From Bordetella petrii (GTDB lineage: Bacteria > Pseudomonadota > Gammaproteobacteria > Burkholderiales > Burkholderiaceae_B), in contig NZ_JAFMZZ010000001.1 of NCBI RefSeq assembly GCF_017356245.1, positions 1,631,698-1,695,697 of the forward strand: 64,000 nt of DNA, given 5' to 3'. Of the stretch, positions 18,698 to 26,383 are shown one piece after another; position 1 is the first letter of the stretch; the number at the start of each line of letters is the position of its first letter. A program made the position numbers and the translations under genes. The notes under the pieces were generated by a model. That model was not told the DNA's origin. It did not search any database and saw only the letters and a program-made list of their open reading frames with translations.

Positions 18698-19921
18698 ATG
18701 AAGAAGATGCAGTCGATCAAGTACCTGGGCCTGGCCGCCGCGCTGGCGGGCCTGGTGTCGGCCGGCACCGCCCGCGCGGCCGAGCCGGCGCCTGTCAGTG
18801 TCGGGCTGATTGCGCCGATGTCGGGCATCTATGCGCGGCCGGGGCAGGTCATGCGCATGGGGGCCGAAATGGCGGTCAAGGACATCAATGAACAGGGCGG
18901 CATCAAGGCCCTGGGCGGCGCCAAGCTGAAGCTGGTGGTGGTGGATTCGGGCGACACGACCGAGAAAGCCAAGAGCGCCGCGCAGCGCATGGTGGCTGAT
19001 TATCCCGACCTGGTGGCCGGCACGGGCGCGTATCTCAGCTCGTTCACGCTGGCGGTCACCGAAGTCACCGAGCGCGCCAAGCTGCCCATGCTGACCCTGT
19101 CGTATTCCGACCAGATCACGTCGCGCGGCTTCAAGTACATCTTCCAGACCTCGGCCACGGCCGGCAGGCAGGCCGACATCGCGCTGCCGATGATCCTGGA
19201 TCTGGCCGAGAAGGCCTCGGGCAAGCGGCCCAAGACGGTGGCGATTCTTACCGACAACACGGCCGCGTCGCTGTCGTCGGTGAAGGCCATGAAAGACGGC
19301 CTGCTCGCCAAGAACAAGCTGGAACTGGTGGTGGACGAGACCTTCACGCCGCCGCTGTCCGACGCGTCGTCGCTGATTCAGCGGGTGCGTTCACGGCGCC
19401 CCGACCTGGTGTTCTTCCTGCCCACTGTGATCTCTGACGCCAAGCTCATCCTCGAAAAAATGAACGAGACCAATGTGCGCATTCCGGTCATCTCGTTCGG
19501 CATCGCCATTGCCGAGCCCGATGTGCTGAACACGGTCAGTCCGCAGTTGATCAACGGCGTGATGTCGGCCGTGGCCAACTGGGGTGCGAAAGGGCAGGAA
19601 GCCCTGATCCAGCGCATGAAGGATGAATACAAAGAGCCGTGGATGACGCAGAACGGCATCTCGACGTACGGCGACATGTGGATCATGAAGGCGGCGCTGG
19701 AAAAAGCCGGCAAGGCCGACCGCGAATCGGTGGCGCAGGCCATGCGCGCGCTGGACGAAGGCAAAACGCCTTACTTTCCGGGCGGCGAACTGAAGTTCGA
19801 CGAGGCCGGCCATCGCGTGGGCGCCACGCTGACCGTGATCCAGTGGCAGAACGGCGTGCCGGTGACGGTGTTCCCCGAAGACGTGGCCATGGCCAAGCCC
19901 ATCTGGCCCGGCAAGAAGTAG
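18698..19921 (+). CDS. ABC transporter substrate-binding protein (LivK-like)
   Basis: 407 residues, signal peptide with cleavage likely after ARA (about 27), then the type 1 periplasmic-binding fold (VSVGLIAPMSGIYARPGQVMRMG, followed by KLVVVDSGDTTEKAKSAAQRM). It delivers the substrate to the LivH/LivMG/LivF importer. An AGGAGGAG ribosome-binding site lies just upstream. The ligand is not identifiable; the pocket differs enough from leucine-binding proteins that an organic acid is plausible. Last gene of the first rightward transcript, followed by a strong terminator. Confidence 0.92.
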   Translation: MKKMQSIKYLGLAAALAGLVSAGTARAAEPAPVSVGLIAPMSGIYARPGQVMRMGAEMAVKDINEQGGIKALGGAKLKLVVVDSGDTTEKAKSAAQRMVADYPDLVAGTGAYLSSFTLAVTEVTERAKLPMLTLSYSDQITSRGFKYIFQTSATAGRQADIALPMILDLAEKASGKRPKTVAILTDNTAASLSSVKAMKDGLLAKNKLELVVDETFTPPLSDASSLIQRVRSRRPDLVFFLPTVISDAKLILEKMNETNVRIPVISFGIAIAEPDVLNTVSPQLINGVMSAVANWGAKGQEALIQRMKDEYKEPWMTQNGISTYGDMWIMKAALEKAGKADRESVAQAMRALDEGKTPYFPGGELKFDEAGHRVGATLTVIQWQNGVPVTVFPEDVAMAKPIWPGKK

Positions 19922-19933
19922 CACGGCCGCATG

Positions 19934-19965
19934 GGGCAGCCGCCGCGGCGGCTGCCCGCGGTTTT
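19934..19965 (+). terminator. Rho-independent terminator after livK-like gene
   Basis: Stem of 11 bp (GGGCAGCCGCC at 19934-19944, GGCGGCTGCCC at 19947-19957) with a tight GC loop, followed by GCGG and TTTT. It lies 12 bp past the stop and separates the transporter operon from the PcaC-like gene. Confidence 0.75.
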
Positions 19966-19981
19966 GGATGAAGATTGAATT

Positions 19982-19993
19982 ATTGTATTATTG
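19982..19993 (+). promoter_or_regulatory. Putative GntR operator site 3 / promoter of second operon
   Basis: ATTGTATTATTG, the third match to the shared 12-bp pattern, within the AT-rich stretch 19972-19994 and 43-54 bp before the next start codon. TATTAT inside it could double as a -10 element. It sits immediately after the terminator, where a new promoter is expected. Confidence 0.45.
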
Positions 19994-20035
19994 GTAGGAC
20001 AAAGCAGCACACGCAGCACACAAAGGAAACTCAGC

Positions 20036-20431
20036 ATGGAACACATCAATCAGTTCGAGAAAGGCCTGGAAAACCGCAAGAAGGTGCTGGGCGCATCCCA
20101 CGTCGAGAAATCGTGGGCCGGCGCGGATGAATTCAACAGGCCCATGCAGAAGCTGGTCACCGAATACTGCTGGGGCGAGATCTGGGGCGATGCCACTCTG
20201 CCGTTCAAGACGCGCAGCATGCTCAACCTGGCCATGCTCACCGCCATGAGCCAGCATCACGAACTGGCGGCGCACGTCAAGGGCGCGCTGACCAACGGGG
20301 TAACCAAAGACGAGATCCGCGCCGTGCTGATGCAGGCCTCGGTGTACTGCGGCGTGCCGCTGGCGCTGGCCGCGTTCCGCGTTGCCTCGCAGGCCATCAG
20401 CGCCTACGAGGCCGATGCCGGCAAGGCATAG
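20036..20431 (+). CDS. Carboxymuconolactone decarboxylase family protein, PcaC-like
   Basis: 131 residues, the length of 4-carboxymuconolactone decarboxylase. Family features: FEKGLENRKKVLG near the start, DEFNRPMQKLVTEYCWGEIWG, KTRSMLNLAMLTAM, and HELAAHVKGALTNGVTKDEI with a conserved catalytic-region histidine, ending QASVYCGVPLALAAFR. PcaC decarboxylates 4-carboxymuconolactone in the protocatechuate pathway; no pca neighbours are present here, so it probably acts on an analogous lactone or acid. The start has AAAGGA at 20022-20027; an upstream alternative at 19991 would fall in the operator region. Confidence 0.85.
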   Translation: MEHINQFEKGLENRKKVLGASHVEKSWAGADEFNRPMQKLVTEYCWGEIWGDATLPFKTRSMLNLAMLTAMSQHHELAAHVKGALTNGVTKDEIRAVLMQASVYCGVPLALAAFRVASQAISAYEADAGKA

Positions 20432-20444
20432 CAGGGCGGCCATC

Positions 20445-21338
20445 ATGCAACAAGACCGGGTCGGATTCATCGGATTGGGCAATATGGGCGGGCGCATGAC
20501 GCGGCGCCTGGTCGACGCGGGCATCGCGGTGCGGGGCTATGACACCGATGCCGGGCGGGCCGCGGCGGCGGGCGCCCAGCCGGCCGCCTCGGTGCGCGAG
20601 GCAGTCGATTACGCCGACGTAGTGCTGCTGTCGCTGCCCGACAGCCGCGTCGTAGAGGCCGTGGCCGAAGGCCGCGACGGCATCCTGGCCTCGTGCCGGG
20701 CGGGCCAGGTGGTGGTCGACCTGAGCACCGCTGCGGCCAGTTCCACCCAGCGCCTGGCGGGCCTGTTCGCGGCGCGCGGCGTGCAGTATGTCGACGCGGG
20801 CATCTCGGGCGGGGCGGCCGCGGCCGAAAAAGGCACGCTTACCCTGATGGTGGGCGGCGACGCCGCCACCATCGAGGCCCTGCAGTGGGTATTCGCGCCG
20901 TTCAGCAGCAAGGTGCTGAACATGGGCGGCAGCGGCGCGGGCCACACCACCAAGCTGCTGAACAACTTTCTCAACGCGGTCAGCCTGGCCGCCACCGCCG
21001 AAGTCATGGTGGCGGGCAAGAAGGCCGGGCTCGACCTGCACCGGCTGCTGGAAGTGCTCAACAGCAGCAGCGGCGTCAACTTCGCCACGCTGAACCGCTT
21101 TCCCCACATCGTGGACGGCAACTACCTGGAAGGCGGGCTGACCAGCAAGCTCATGACCAAAGACGTCGTGCTGTACGTCGACCTGGCGCGCGAACTGGGC
21201 GTGGCCTCGCTCAACGCGGCCGGGCCGTTGTCGTGCTTCGGCCTGGCCACGGCGCTGGGCTATGGCGAACAGATCAGCAATCGTGTCGTGGATGCCATCG
21301 GCGATGTCAGCGGTGGCGTCCGTTTGAAATCTGAATGA
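20445..21338 (+). CDS. 3-Hydroxyisobutyrate dehydrogenase-family oxidoreductase (second copy)
   Basis: 297 residues, with GFIGLGNMGGRMT at 7-19 (cofactor), DAGISGGAAAAEKGTLTLMVGG (substrate loop) and TKLLNNFLNAVS with the catalytic lysine. Same family as the protein at 6974. The start at 20445 lies 13 bp after the PcaC-like stop and gives the usual N-terminus; a longer frame would overlap the previous gene. Two such enzymes in one cluster suggest either two hydroxy-acid oxidation steps or two stereoisomers. Confidence 0.87.
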   Translation: MQQDRVGFIGLGNMGGRMTRRLVDAGIAVRGYDTDAGRAAAAGAQPAASVREAVDYADVVLLSLPDSRVVEAVAEGRDGILASCRAGQVVVDLSTAAASSTQRLAGLFAARGVQYVDAGISGGAAAAEKGTLTLMVGGDAATIEALQWVFAPFSSKVLNMGGSGAGHTTKLLNNFLNAVSLAATAEVMVAGKKAGLDLHRLLEVLNSSSGVNFATLNRFPHIVDGNYLEGGLTSKLMTKDVVLYVDLARELGVASLNAAGPLSCFGLATALGYGEQISNRVVDAIGDVSGGVRLKSE

Positions 21339-21351
21339 CAGGAGGCAGTCA

Positions 21352-21750
21352 ATGAAGGTGTTTCACGGCAGGGCCGAAGGCAAGGTTTCCGAGCAGCGCA
21401 GCTCCACGTTCACGGGCGTGGTGTGGGGCGATCCCATCATGCCCACCACCGACAATGTCACCATCAACTCGGTGTTCTTTTCGCCGGGCGCCCGCACGTA
21501 TTGGCATACGCATGAATTCGGCCAGGTACTGCAGGTAACCGCCGGGCGCGGCTGGATCTGCACCGAAGGGCAGCCCGCCCAGTCGATCCGCCAGGGCGAT
21601 GTGGTGTGGATTCCGCCCAACGAGCGGCACTGGCACGGCGCGGCGGCCGATACCTACATGATCCACGTGGCCACTTCGCTGGGCAAAGGCAACTGGCAGG
21701 AAGAAGTCGCCGAGCAGGATTACGCGCGCAGCACCGGCGCGGCCGGGTAA
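21352..21750 (+). CDS. Small cupin-domain protein
   Basis: 132-residue single cupin. Metal-binding motif 1 reads FSPGARTYWHTHEFGQVLQV with HxH and a downstream glutamine in place of the usual E-x-x-G spacing, and motif 2 PPNERHWHGAAA supplies the last histidine. The sequence resembles the small manganese cupins described as hydroxynitrile lyase-like proteins, which often neighbour carboxymuconolactone decarboxylase-family genes. Activity unknown; an isomerase, lyase or decarboxylase role on a pathway intermediate is possible. AGGAGGC ribosome-binding site present. Confidence 0.8.
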   Translation: MKVFHGRAEGKVSEQRSSTFTGVVWGDPIMPTTDNVTINSVFFSPGARTYWHTHEFGQVLQVTAGRGWICTEGQPAQSIRQGDVVWIPPNERHWHGAAADTYMIHVATSLGKGNWQEEVAEQDYARSTGAAG

Positions 21751-21761
21751 GGGAGAGCGCC

Positions 21762-22088
21762 ATGATCGTCGAACTTCGCGTCTACCATTGCGCGCCCGGC
21801 CGCCTGCCCGCGCTGCACGAGCGCTTTACCAGCGCCACGCTCGGCTTTTTCAAGAAGCACGGCATCGAGCAGATCGGCTTCTGGACCACGCTGGCCGGCC
21901 CCACCAATCAATCGCTGACCTACTTGCTCAAATGGGAAAGCCTGGCCGAGCGCGAGCGCAAATGGAACGCCTTTCAGGCCGATCCCGAGTGGATCGCCAA
22001 GCGCGCCGCCAGCGAGGCCGAGAAGATCATCGTCGAGCGGGTCGAGAACCAGTTCCTGGCCCCGACCGCCTATTCGGCCCTGAAGTAG
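21762..22088 (+). CDS. NIPSNAP-family protein
   Basis: 108 residues of the dimeric alpha-beta barrel NIPSNAP fold: IVELRVYHCAPGRLPALHERF at the N-terminus and LTYLLKWESLAERERKWNAF in the middle, ending NQFLAPTAYSALK. Such small proteins recur in catabolic operons; biochemical roles are poorly defined. Start 21762 has GGGAGAG 6-12 bases upstream and is 11 bp past the cupin stop. It is the last gene of the block and converges on the Bug gene, leaving only 6 bp between stops. Confidence 0.8.
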   Translation: MIVELRVYHCAPGRLPALHERFTSATLGFFKKHGIEQIGFWTTLAGPTNQSLTYLLKWESLAERERKWNAFQADPEWIAKRAASEAEKIIVERVENQFLAPTAYSALK

Positions 22089-22094
22089 CCGGGT

Positions 22095-23060
22095 TCAGTT
22101 GGCGCGGATTTTGGCCTGGTCGATCACCGTCGACCAGATCTGCGTCTGCGCCCGCACCCACTTGCGCGCGGCTTCGGCGCCCGCAAAGGGCGGGTGTATG
22201 CCCTGCGCGGCCAGGCGCTTCAGGAAGGCGGGCTCGGCGTAGATGCGGCCCAGCACGTCTTCCCATACCTGGGCGACCGGGTCCGGCAGGCCGGCCGGCG
22301 CCATGATCACGAAGCCGAACTTGACGTCGTAGTCGTCCAGCCCGGACTGCCCGGCTTTGCGTATCGGGGGCGTAGAGGGCAGGTCGGGGTCGCCGTCCCC
22401 GCCCGAAATCGCCAGGGGCAGCAGCTTGCCGGCCTGCACGTGCGGAAGCATGCCGGGCACTGCCAGGAACCCCGCGTCCACTTCGCCGCTGAGCAGCGCA
22501 TGGGTGGCCGGCGCATTGCCGCGGTAGGGCACATGCGTGGCGTTGATGCCCGTGGCCAGCTTGAGCTTCTCGAACGCCAGGTTGCCCGGGCTGGCATGGC
22601 CTGCCGACGAGTAGGTCACCGGGTGCTTGCGGGCGTAGGCAAGAAACTCCGGCAGCGTCTTGACGCCGAGTTCCGGCCGCACGGCCAGGGCCAGGTTGAA
22701 CGTGCCCGCCAGGCTCAGCGGCCGCATGGCGGTCACTTGCGGCTCGGTGTTTGAAAACACCAGCGGGTTCACCGTGTACACGGTATCGACGCTCATCAGC
22801 AGCGTGTAGCCGTCCGGCGCGGCCTGGGCCGCCGCCTGCGCGCCGATGTTGCCCGACGCGCCCGAGCGGTTTTCAACCACCACCGTCTGGCCCAGCAGCT
22901 TGCCCGCCTGCTCGGCAATTACCCGCGCCTCCAGGTCCAGCGGGCCGCCCGGCGCGAAATTTACCAGCAGCCGGATGGGCTTGTCGGGGTAGGCCGCGTG
23001 GGTTGCCGCAAACGGGGCGGCCAGCGCCGCGGCGGCGCAGAACAACAGGGTCTTGATCAT
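22095..23060 (-). CDS. Bug-family (TctC-like) periplasmic solute receptor, sulfatase-linked
   Basis: 321 residues with a signal peptide (cleavage near THA at 22) and the Bug signature YPDKPIRLLVNFAPGGPLDLEAR, QTVVVENRSGASGNIG and HVPYRGNAPATHALLSGEVD. It follows the sulfatase gene on the same strand by 62 bp, so both probably share a transcript from the region shared with the LysR gene. Presumed role: periplasmic capture of the sulfated substrate or of its product. Confidence 0.9.
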   Translation of the reverse strand: MIKTLLFCAAAALAAPFAATHAAYPDKPIRLLVNFAPGGPLDLEARVIAEQAGKLLGQTVVVENRSGASGNIGAQAAAQAAPDGYTLLMSVDTVYTVNPLVFSNTEPQVTAMRPLSLAGTFNLALAVRPELGVKTLPEFLAYARKHPVTYSSAGHASPGNLAFEKLKLATGINATHVPYRGNAPATHALLSGEVDAGFLAVPGMLPHVQAGKLLPLAISGGDGDPDLPSTPPIRKAGQSGLDDYDVKFGFVIMAPAGLPDPVAQVWEDVLGRIYAEPAFLKRLAAQGIHPPFAGAEAARKWVRAQTQIWSTVIDQAKIRAN

Positions 23061-23122
23061 GCTTGTCTCCAGTAATGAGATGCCGCGCTTCGGATGGCGC
23101 GGCTGTGGGCCGTCTGGCCGAA

Positions 23123-24706
23123 TCAGGCCAGGGCCGTGGGGTTCGGGCTGGTTTCCGCGTGGCGGATCATGGTGCGCGACAGCTCGAACATCAGTTCCCC
23201 GCGCAGCGCGGCGTGGCCGGGGTCGTGCCACAGGTTGCGCAGCTCCATCGGGTCTTCGCGCAGGTCGTACAGCTCGCCCCAGGGCGCGTCGGCATAGACG
23301 CTGAGCCGGTGGCGCGCGGTCTGCAGCGTGCGCATGCGCATGCGGCCCGGCAGCCCGAACAGCACGCGCTGGTTTTCCTCTTCCACCAGCACGGCGTCGC
23401 GCACGCCGGCGCTTTTGCCCTGCATCACGGGCAGCAGCGAGCACCCCTGCATGCCGTTGTAGGCCGGCAATCCGGCGCGTGCCAGGATGGTCGGGGCGAT
23501 ATCGGCGGTCGAGCACAGGGCCTGGCTGCGCGGCGCCTGCGGCGCCTGCCGGGGATCGCGCCAGATGAACGGCGTGCGGATCAGGCCCTGGTAGTGCACC
23601 GGGCCCTTCCACAGCAGCTGGTGGTCGCCGAAGAAATCGCCGTGGTCGCTGGTGAAGATCACCACCGTATTGTCATCCAGGCCGTAGTCGCGCAGGGCCT
23701 GCATCACCCGGCCGACGGTGGCGTCGATGTGCGAGATCGAGCCGTAGTTCAGCGCAATGGCCTCGCGCGCTTCACGTTCGGTGCAGGCGAACATGGCGGG
23801 AGTGTGCTTGACGGCCTTGCCCGCATCGCGCTGCCCGCGCAGCCAGGCCACGTGCGGCGGCGGCTGGTGGCCCGGCGCCGCGCTGGCATGGAACGACGCC
23901 GGCAGGTCGATCTCGTCGGGCCGGTACATGTCCCAGTACTTGCCATGCGGCGTGAAGGGATGGTGCGGGTCGGGAAACGAGCACTGGATGAAAAACGGCG
24001 TGCCCCGCGCCGCGTTTTCGCGCAGCAGCGCGATGGCCTGGTCGCCCACATAGGCATTGGTGGAACAGTCTTCCGGCACGCGGGTGCGCCATGCCTGGCG
24101 GTGCCTGGCCAGCTCGAAGCCGGGCGCGGGCAGGGCGTGCTCCGGGCCCCACAGGCGGCGCACGTCGGGATGCTCGGCGGCCAGCCAGCGCTCATAGTGC
24201 CCCCAGACCTGGTCGCCATGGTCGACGGCCAGCGCCACGCGCGCAAAACCATAGAACGGGGTGGCCAGGTCGTGGCCCGGATCGTTCTGCCACAGCGGGC
24301 CCCATTCCTGGCAATAGTCGCCCGCTTCATCGGCCCAGGCTTCGCCCACGCTGGCGTCGTCGGCGGGCGGCCAGATCGCCGGCTTGCCCGTCATGTTCTG
24401 CAAATGCGATTTGCCCACCAGGGCCGTGGCATAGCCGGCTTGCCGCAGGCGTTCGACAAAAGTGGTGGCGCGCTGCGACAGGGGAATGCCGTTGTGGCGC
24501 GCGCCGTGCACCGAAGGCAGGCGGCCGGTCATCAGGGTGGCGCGGTTGGGCATGCAGATCGGCGAGCCCACATAGAAGCGGTCCGCCGACCAGCCCTGCC
24601 GCGCCAGCGCATCCAGTTCGGGCGTGCGCACGATCGGGTTGCCGTAGCAGCCCAGGTGGTCGGCGCGTTGCTGGTCGGTAATGAAGAGCAGGAAATTCGG
24701 CGGCAT
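23123..24706 (-). CDS. Sulfatase / alkaline phosphatase-superfamily hydrolase
   Basis: 527 residues of the type I sulfatase family, which hydrolyses sulfate esters (some members hydrolyse phosphonate monoesters). The formylglycine-generating motif C-x-P-x-R is present as C51-M-P-N-R55, followed by ATLMTGRLPSVHG. Metal ligands include ITDQQRADH at 9-17 and the later SDHGDFFGDHQL motif. No signal peptide is visible, so it is likely cytoplasmic and would hydrolyse an imported ester; activity needs a formylglycine-generating or anaerobic maturase encoded elsewhere. It is divergent from a LysR gene. Confidence 0.9.
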   Translation of the reverse strand: MPPNFLLFITDQQRADHLGCYGNPIVRTPELDALARQGWSADRFYVGSPICMPNRATLMTGRLPSVHGARHNGIPLSQRATTFVERLRQAGYATALVGKSHLQNMTGKPAIWPPADDASVGEAWADEAGDYCQEWGPLWQNDPGHDLATPFYGFARVALAVDHGDQVWGHYERWLAAEHPDVRRLWGPEHALPAPGFELARHRQAWRTRVPEDCSTNAYVGDQAIALLRENAARGTPFFIQCSFPDPHHPFTPHGKYWDMYRPDEIDLPASFHASAAPGHQPPPHVAWLRGQRDAGKAVKHTPAMFACTEREAREAIALNYGSISHIDATVGRVMQALRDYGLDDNTVVIFTSDHGDFFGDHQLLWKGPVHYQGLIRTPFIWRDPRQAPQAPRSQALCSTADIAPTILARAGLPAYNGMQGCSLLPVMQGKSAGVRDAVLVEEENQRVLFGLPGRMRMRTLQTARHRLSVYADAPWGELYDLREDPMELRNLWHDPGHAALRGELMFELSRTMIRHAETSPNPTALA

Positions 24707-24849
24707 GGTGTTCCCGGAAAGCGGCGCGGGCAGGCGCAGTTGCGATGCGGGAAAATTATGGCCGCCTTATCCATAAATGAATAATGAAATATTATTAGAT
24801 AAGCATAACTTTGAATTTATGGCTTACCGGCCGAAAATTGCCGCGCATC
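24707..24849. promoter_or_regulatory. Divergent sulfatase-LysR control region
   Basis: 143 bp, strikingly AT-rich compared with its surroundings. It contains the inverted repeat AATAAT-GA-AATATTATT around 24781-24796 and a CATAA...TTTATG pair around 24804-24821, both suitable as LysR-type T-N11-A boxes. Divergent placement of a LysR regulator and its target is the common arrangement; exact sites are inferred. Confidence 0.45.
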
Positions 24850-25755
24850 ATGAACTGGACCCACCGCATCCGCCTGCGCCATCTCGAGATCCTGGTGCGC
24901 CTGTGCGAAGCCGGCAATCTCAGCCAGGTTGCCGCCGAACTGAACATCACGCAGCCGGCCCTTTCAAAATGGCTGAAAGACCTGGAGCAGGACATCGGCC
25001 TGCCTTTGTTCGAGCGTCAGGCGCGCGGCATCGCGCCCACCGCACATGCGCTGGCGCTGCAAGAGCATGCCCGCGCCATCATCGGCAAGCTGGACCGCGC
25101 GCACCATGCCATGGCGCAACTGGCCAGCGGCGCCACCGGCACCCTGGAAATCGGCTGTTCCCCCACGGTGGCCCCGGTGCTGTTGCCGGCCAGCATCCAG
25201 CGCTTCCGGGCCGCTTATCCCGGGGTGATGATCCATGTCGTGGAAAACTCGCTGAACCACCTGGCGCCGCACCTGCTGCAAGGCCGGCACGACGTGCTGG
25301 TGGGGCGGCTCGAACAGCAGACTTTTCCCGACGGGCTGCGCTGCGAGGCGCTGTACGAAGACCCGATCTGCCTGGCGGTGGGCTGTACCCACCCGCTGGC
25401 CGGAATGCGCCGCGTCACCTGGAAAGCCGTGCTGGCGTTTCCGTGGATGTCGCCCGACGCCTCCGCGCCCCTGCGCATCCGGCTCGACTACGAACTGGCG
25501 TTGGCCGGGCAGCCCGCGCCGCGCCAGGTAATCGCCTCTTCGTCGGTGCAGACCAACGTCGCGCTGCTGGCCGGTTCGGACCTGGTGATGCCGGTGTCGC
25601 GCGGCCTGGCCGAGCATTTCGAACAGCAGGGCCTGCTGCGGATCCTGCCGCTGGCCATGCAAAGCCGGGGCGCCATCGGCATGGTGTGGCGCGACGGCGA
25701 GGCCGAATCCGAGCACGCGGCGTACTTCATGCAATGCCTGCGGCTGGCGTGCTGA
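24850..25755 (+). CDS. LysR-family transcriptional regulator
   Basis: 301 residues. N-terminal winged HTH at about 7-65 (RLRHLEILVRLCEAGNLSQVA, ITQPALSKWLKDLEQDIGLPLFER) and a periplasmic-binding-like effector domain from about 95. Start at 24850 preferred: the frame can extend upstream only through a weak TTG inside the AT-rich operator region. It probably controls the divergent sulfatase-Bug operon, responding to a sulfated compound or its product. Confidence 0.9.
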   Translation: MNWTHRIRLRHLEILVRLCEAGNLSQVAAELNITQPALSKWLKDLEQDIGLPLFERQARGIAPTAHALALQEHARAIIGKLDRAHHAMAQLASGATGTLEIGCSPTVAPVLLPASIQRFRAAYPGVMIHVVENSLNHLAPHLLQGRHDVLVGRLEQQTFPDGLRCEALYEDPICLAVGCTHPLAGMRRVTWKAVLAFPWMSPDASAPLRIRLDYELALAGQPAPRQVIASSSVQTNVALLAGSDLVMPVSRGLAEHFEQQGLLRILPLAMQSRGAIGMVWRDGEAESEHAAYFMQCLRLAC

Positions 25756-25947
25756 CTGTGGCATTCGCGCAATACCCGATTGCGGTGCGGCCAGGATAAG
25801 AGTATTCATTGAACTAACAACAGTTCGCGAGACAAACCCACTGGGGTTCGCGGCGGACCGGGCGGCACAGCCCGGCCATGCCGCGGCGCCAGGCCGGAAT
25901 TCCGCACAGGGCAGGTGCCGTGCGCGGAAGTAAGCTAGGAGGGGCTT

Positions 25948-26235
25948 ATGGCAGTGGTGTATGTGGAGTTCGAACGAGAACGCGCACGCAAGGCGCGTTC
26001 CACCCATCAGGCCCGCCCGCGCACCGCGCCGGCCCGGGCCGGCGATAGCCGGCGCGCGTTCATGGCCTGTCTCATCCTGGCGCCCCTGGCCGGCCTGGCG
26101 GCTCCGCTGCTGGCGGTGCCCTGGCTGGGCGAACCGGCCGGCTGGCTGCTGGCGGGGGCGGGCCTGCTGGCCTGTGTGCTGCTGCTGTTCCGCCTGGCCA
26201 TGCACGAGGCCGACAGCGCCCGCGACAACAACTGA
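25948..26235 (+). CDS. Small inner-membrane protein, unknown function
   Basis: 95 residues with an excellent AGGAGGGG ribosome-binding site. An Arg-rich cytoplasmic N-terminus (about 1-35) precedes two predicted membrane helices (about 38-58 and 63-84) and a short polar tail ending DSARDNN. I do not recognise the family. It is flanked by 192 bp upstream (with an inverted repeat GAACT/AGTTC at 25811-25826) and by a dispersed palindrome downstream, so it is probably a single-gene transcript. Confidence 0.65.
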   Translation: MAVVYVEFERERARKARSTHQARPRTAPARAGDSRRAFMACLILAPLAGLAAPLLAVPWLGEPAGWLLAGAGLLACVLLLFRLAMHEADSARDNN

Positions 26236-26266
26236 TCCCGCTGCCTCTTTTCCCGCAGATGTCCGC

Positions 26267-26299
26267 AGGTGTCTGACTCCCGAGGGGTGTCAGACACCT
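26267..26299. repeat. Dispersed palindromic repeat, copy 1
   Basis: AGGTGTCTGACTCC, a short spacer, then GGTGTCAGACACCT form a near-perfect stem. A second copy with the same TGTCAGACACC core is at 61588-61621. Both lie just downstream of genes, so they may act as hairpin terminators or REP-like elements. Confidence 0.7.
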
Positions 26300-26345
26300 C
26301 GGCGATCACCGCCTGCTTGCCCCGCACGGATTCGTTTAGGTATAC

Positions 26346-26365
26346 TTGTATTGTCATCAATACAA
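26346..26365. promoter_or_regulatory. Perfect operator-like palindrome upstream of Bug gene
   Basis: TTGTATTGTCATCAATACAA: two perfect 8-bp arms separated by TCAT, ending 18 bp before the ATG at 26384. The size and symmetry fit a dimeric GntR-type regulator, and one of the HutC/UTRA class is encoded two genes down (27366). A TATACT at 26341-26346 abuts it and could be the -10 hexamer, so binding would block initiation. Confidence 0.6.
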
Positions 26366-26383
26366 CATATCAGGAGACAATCC

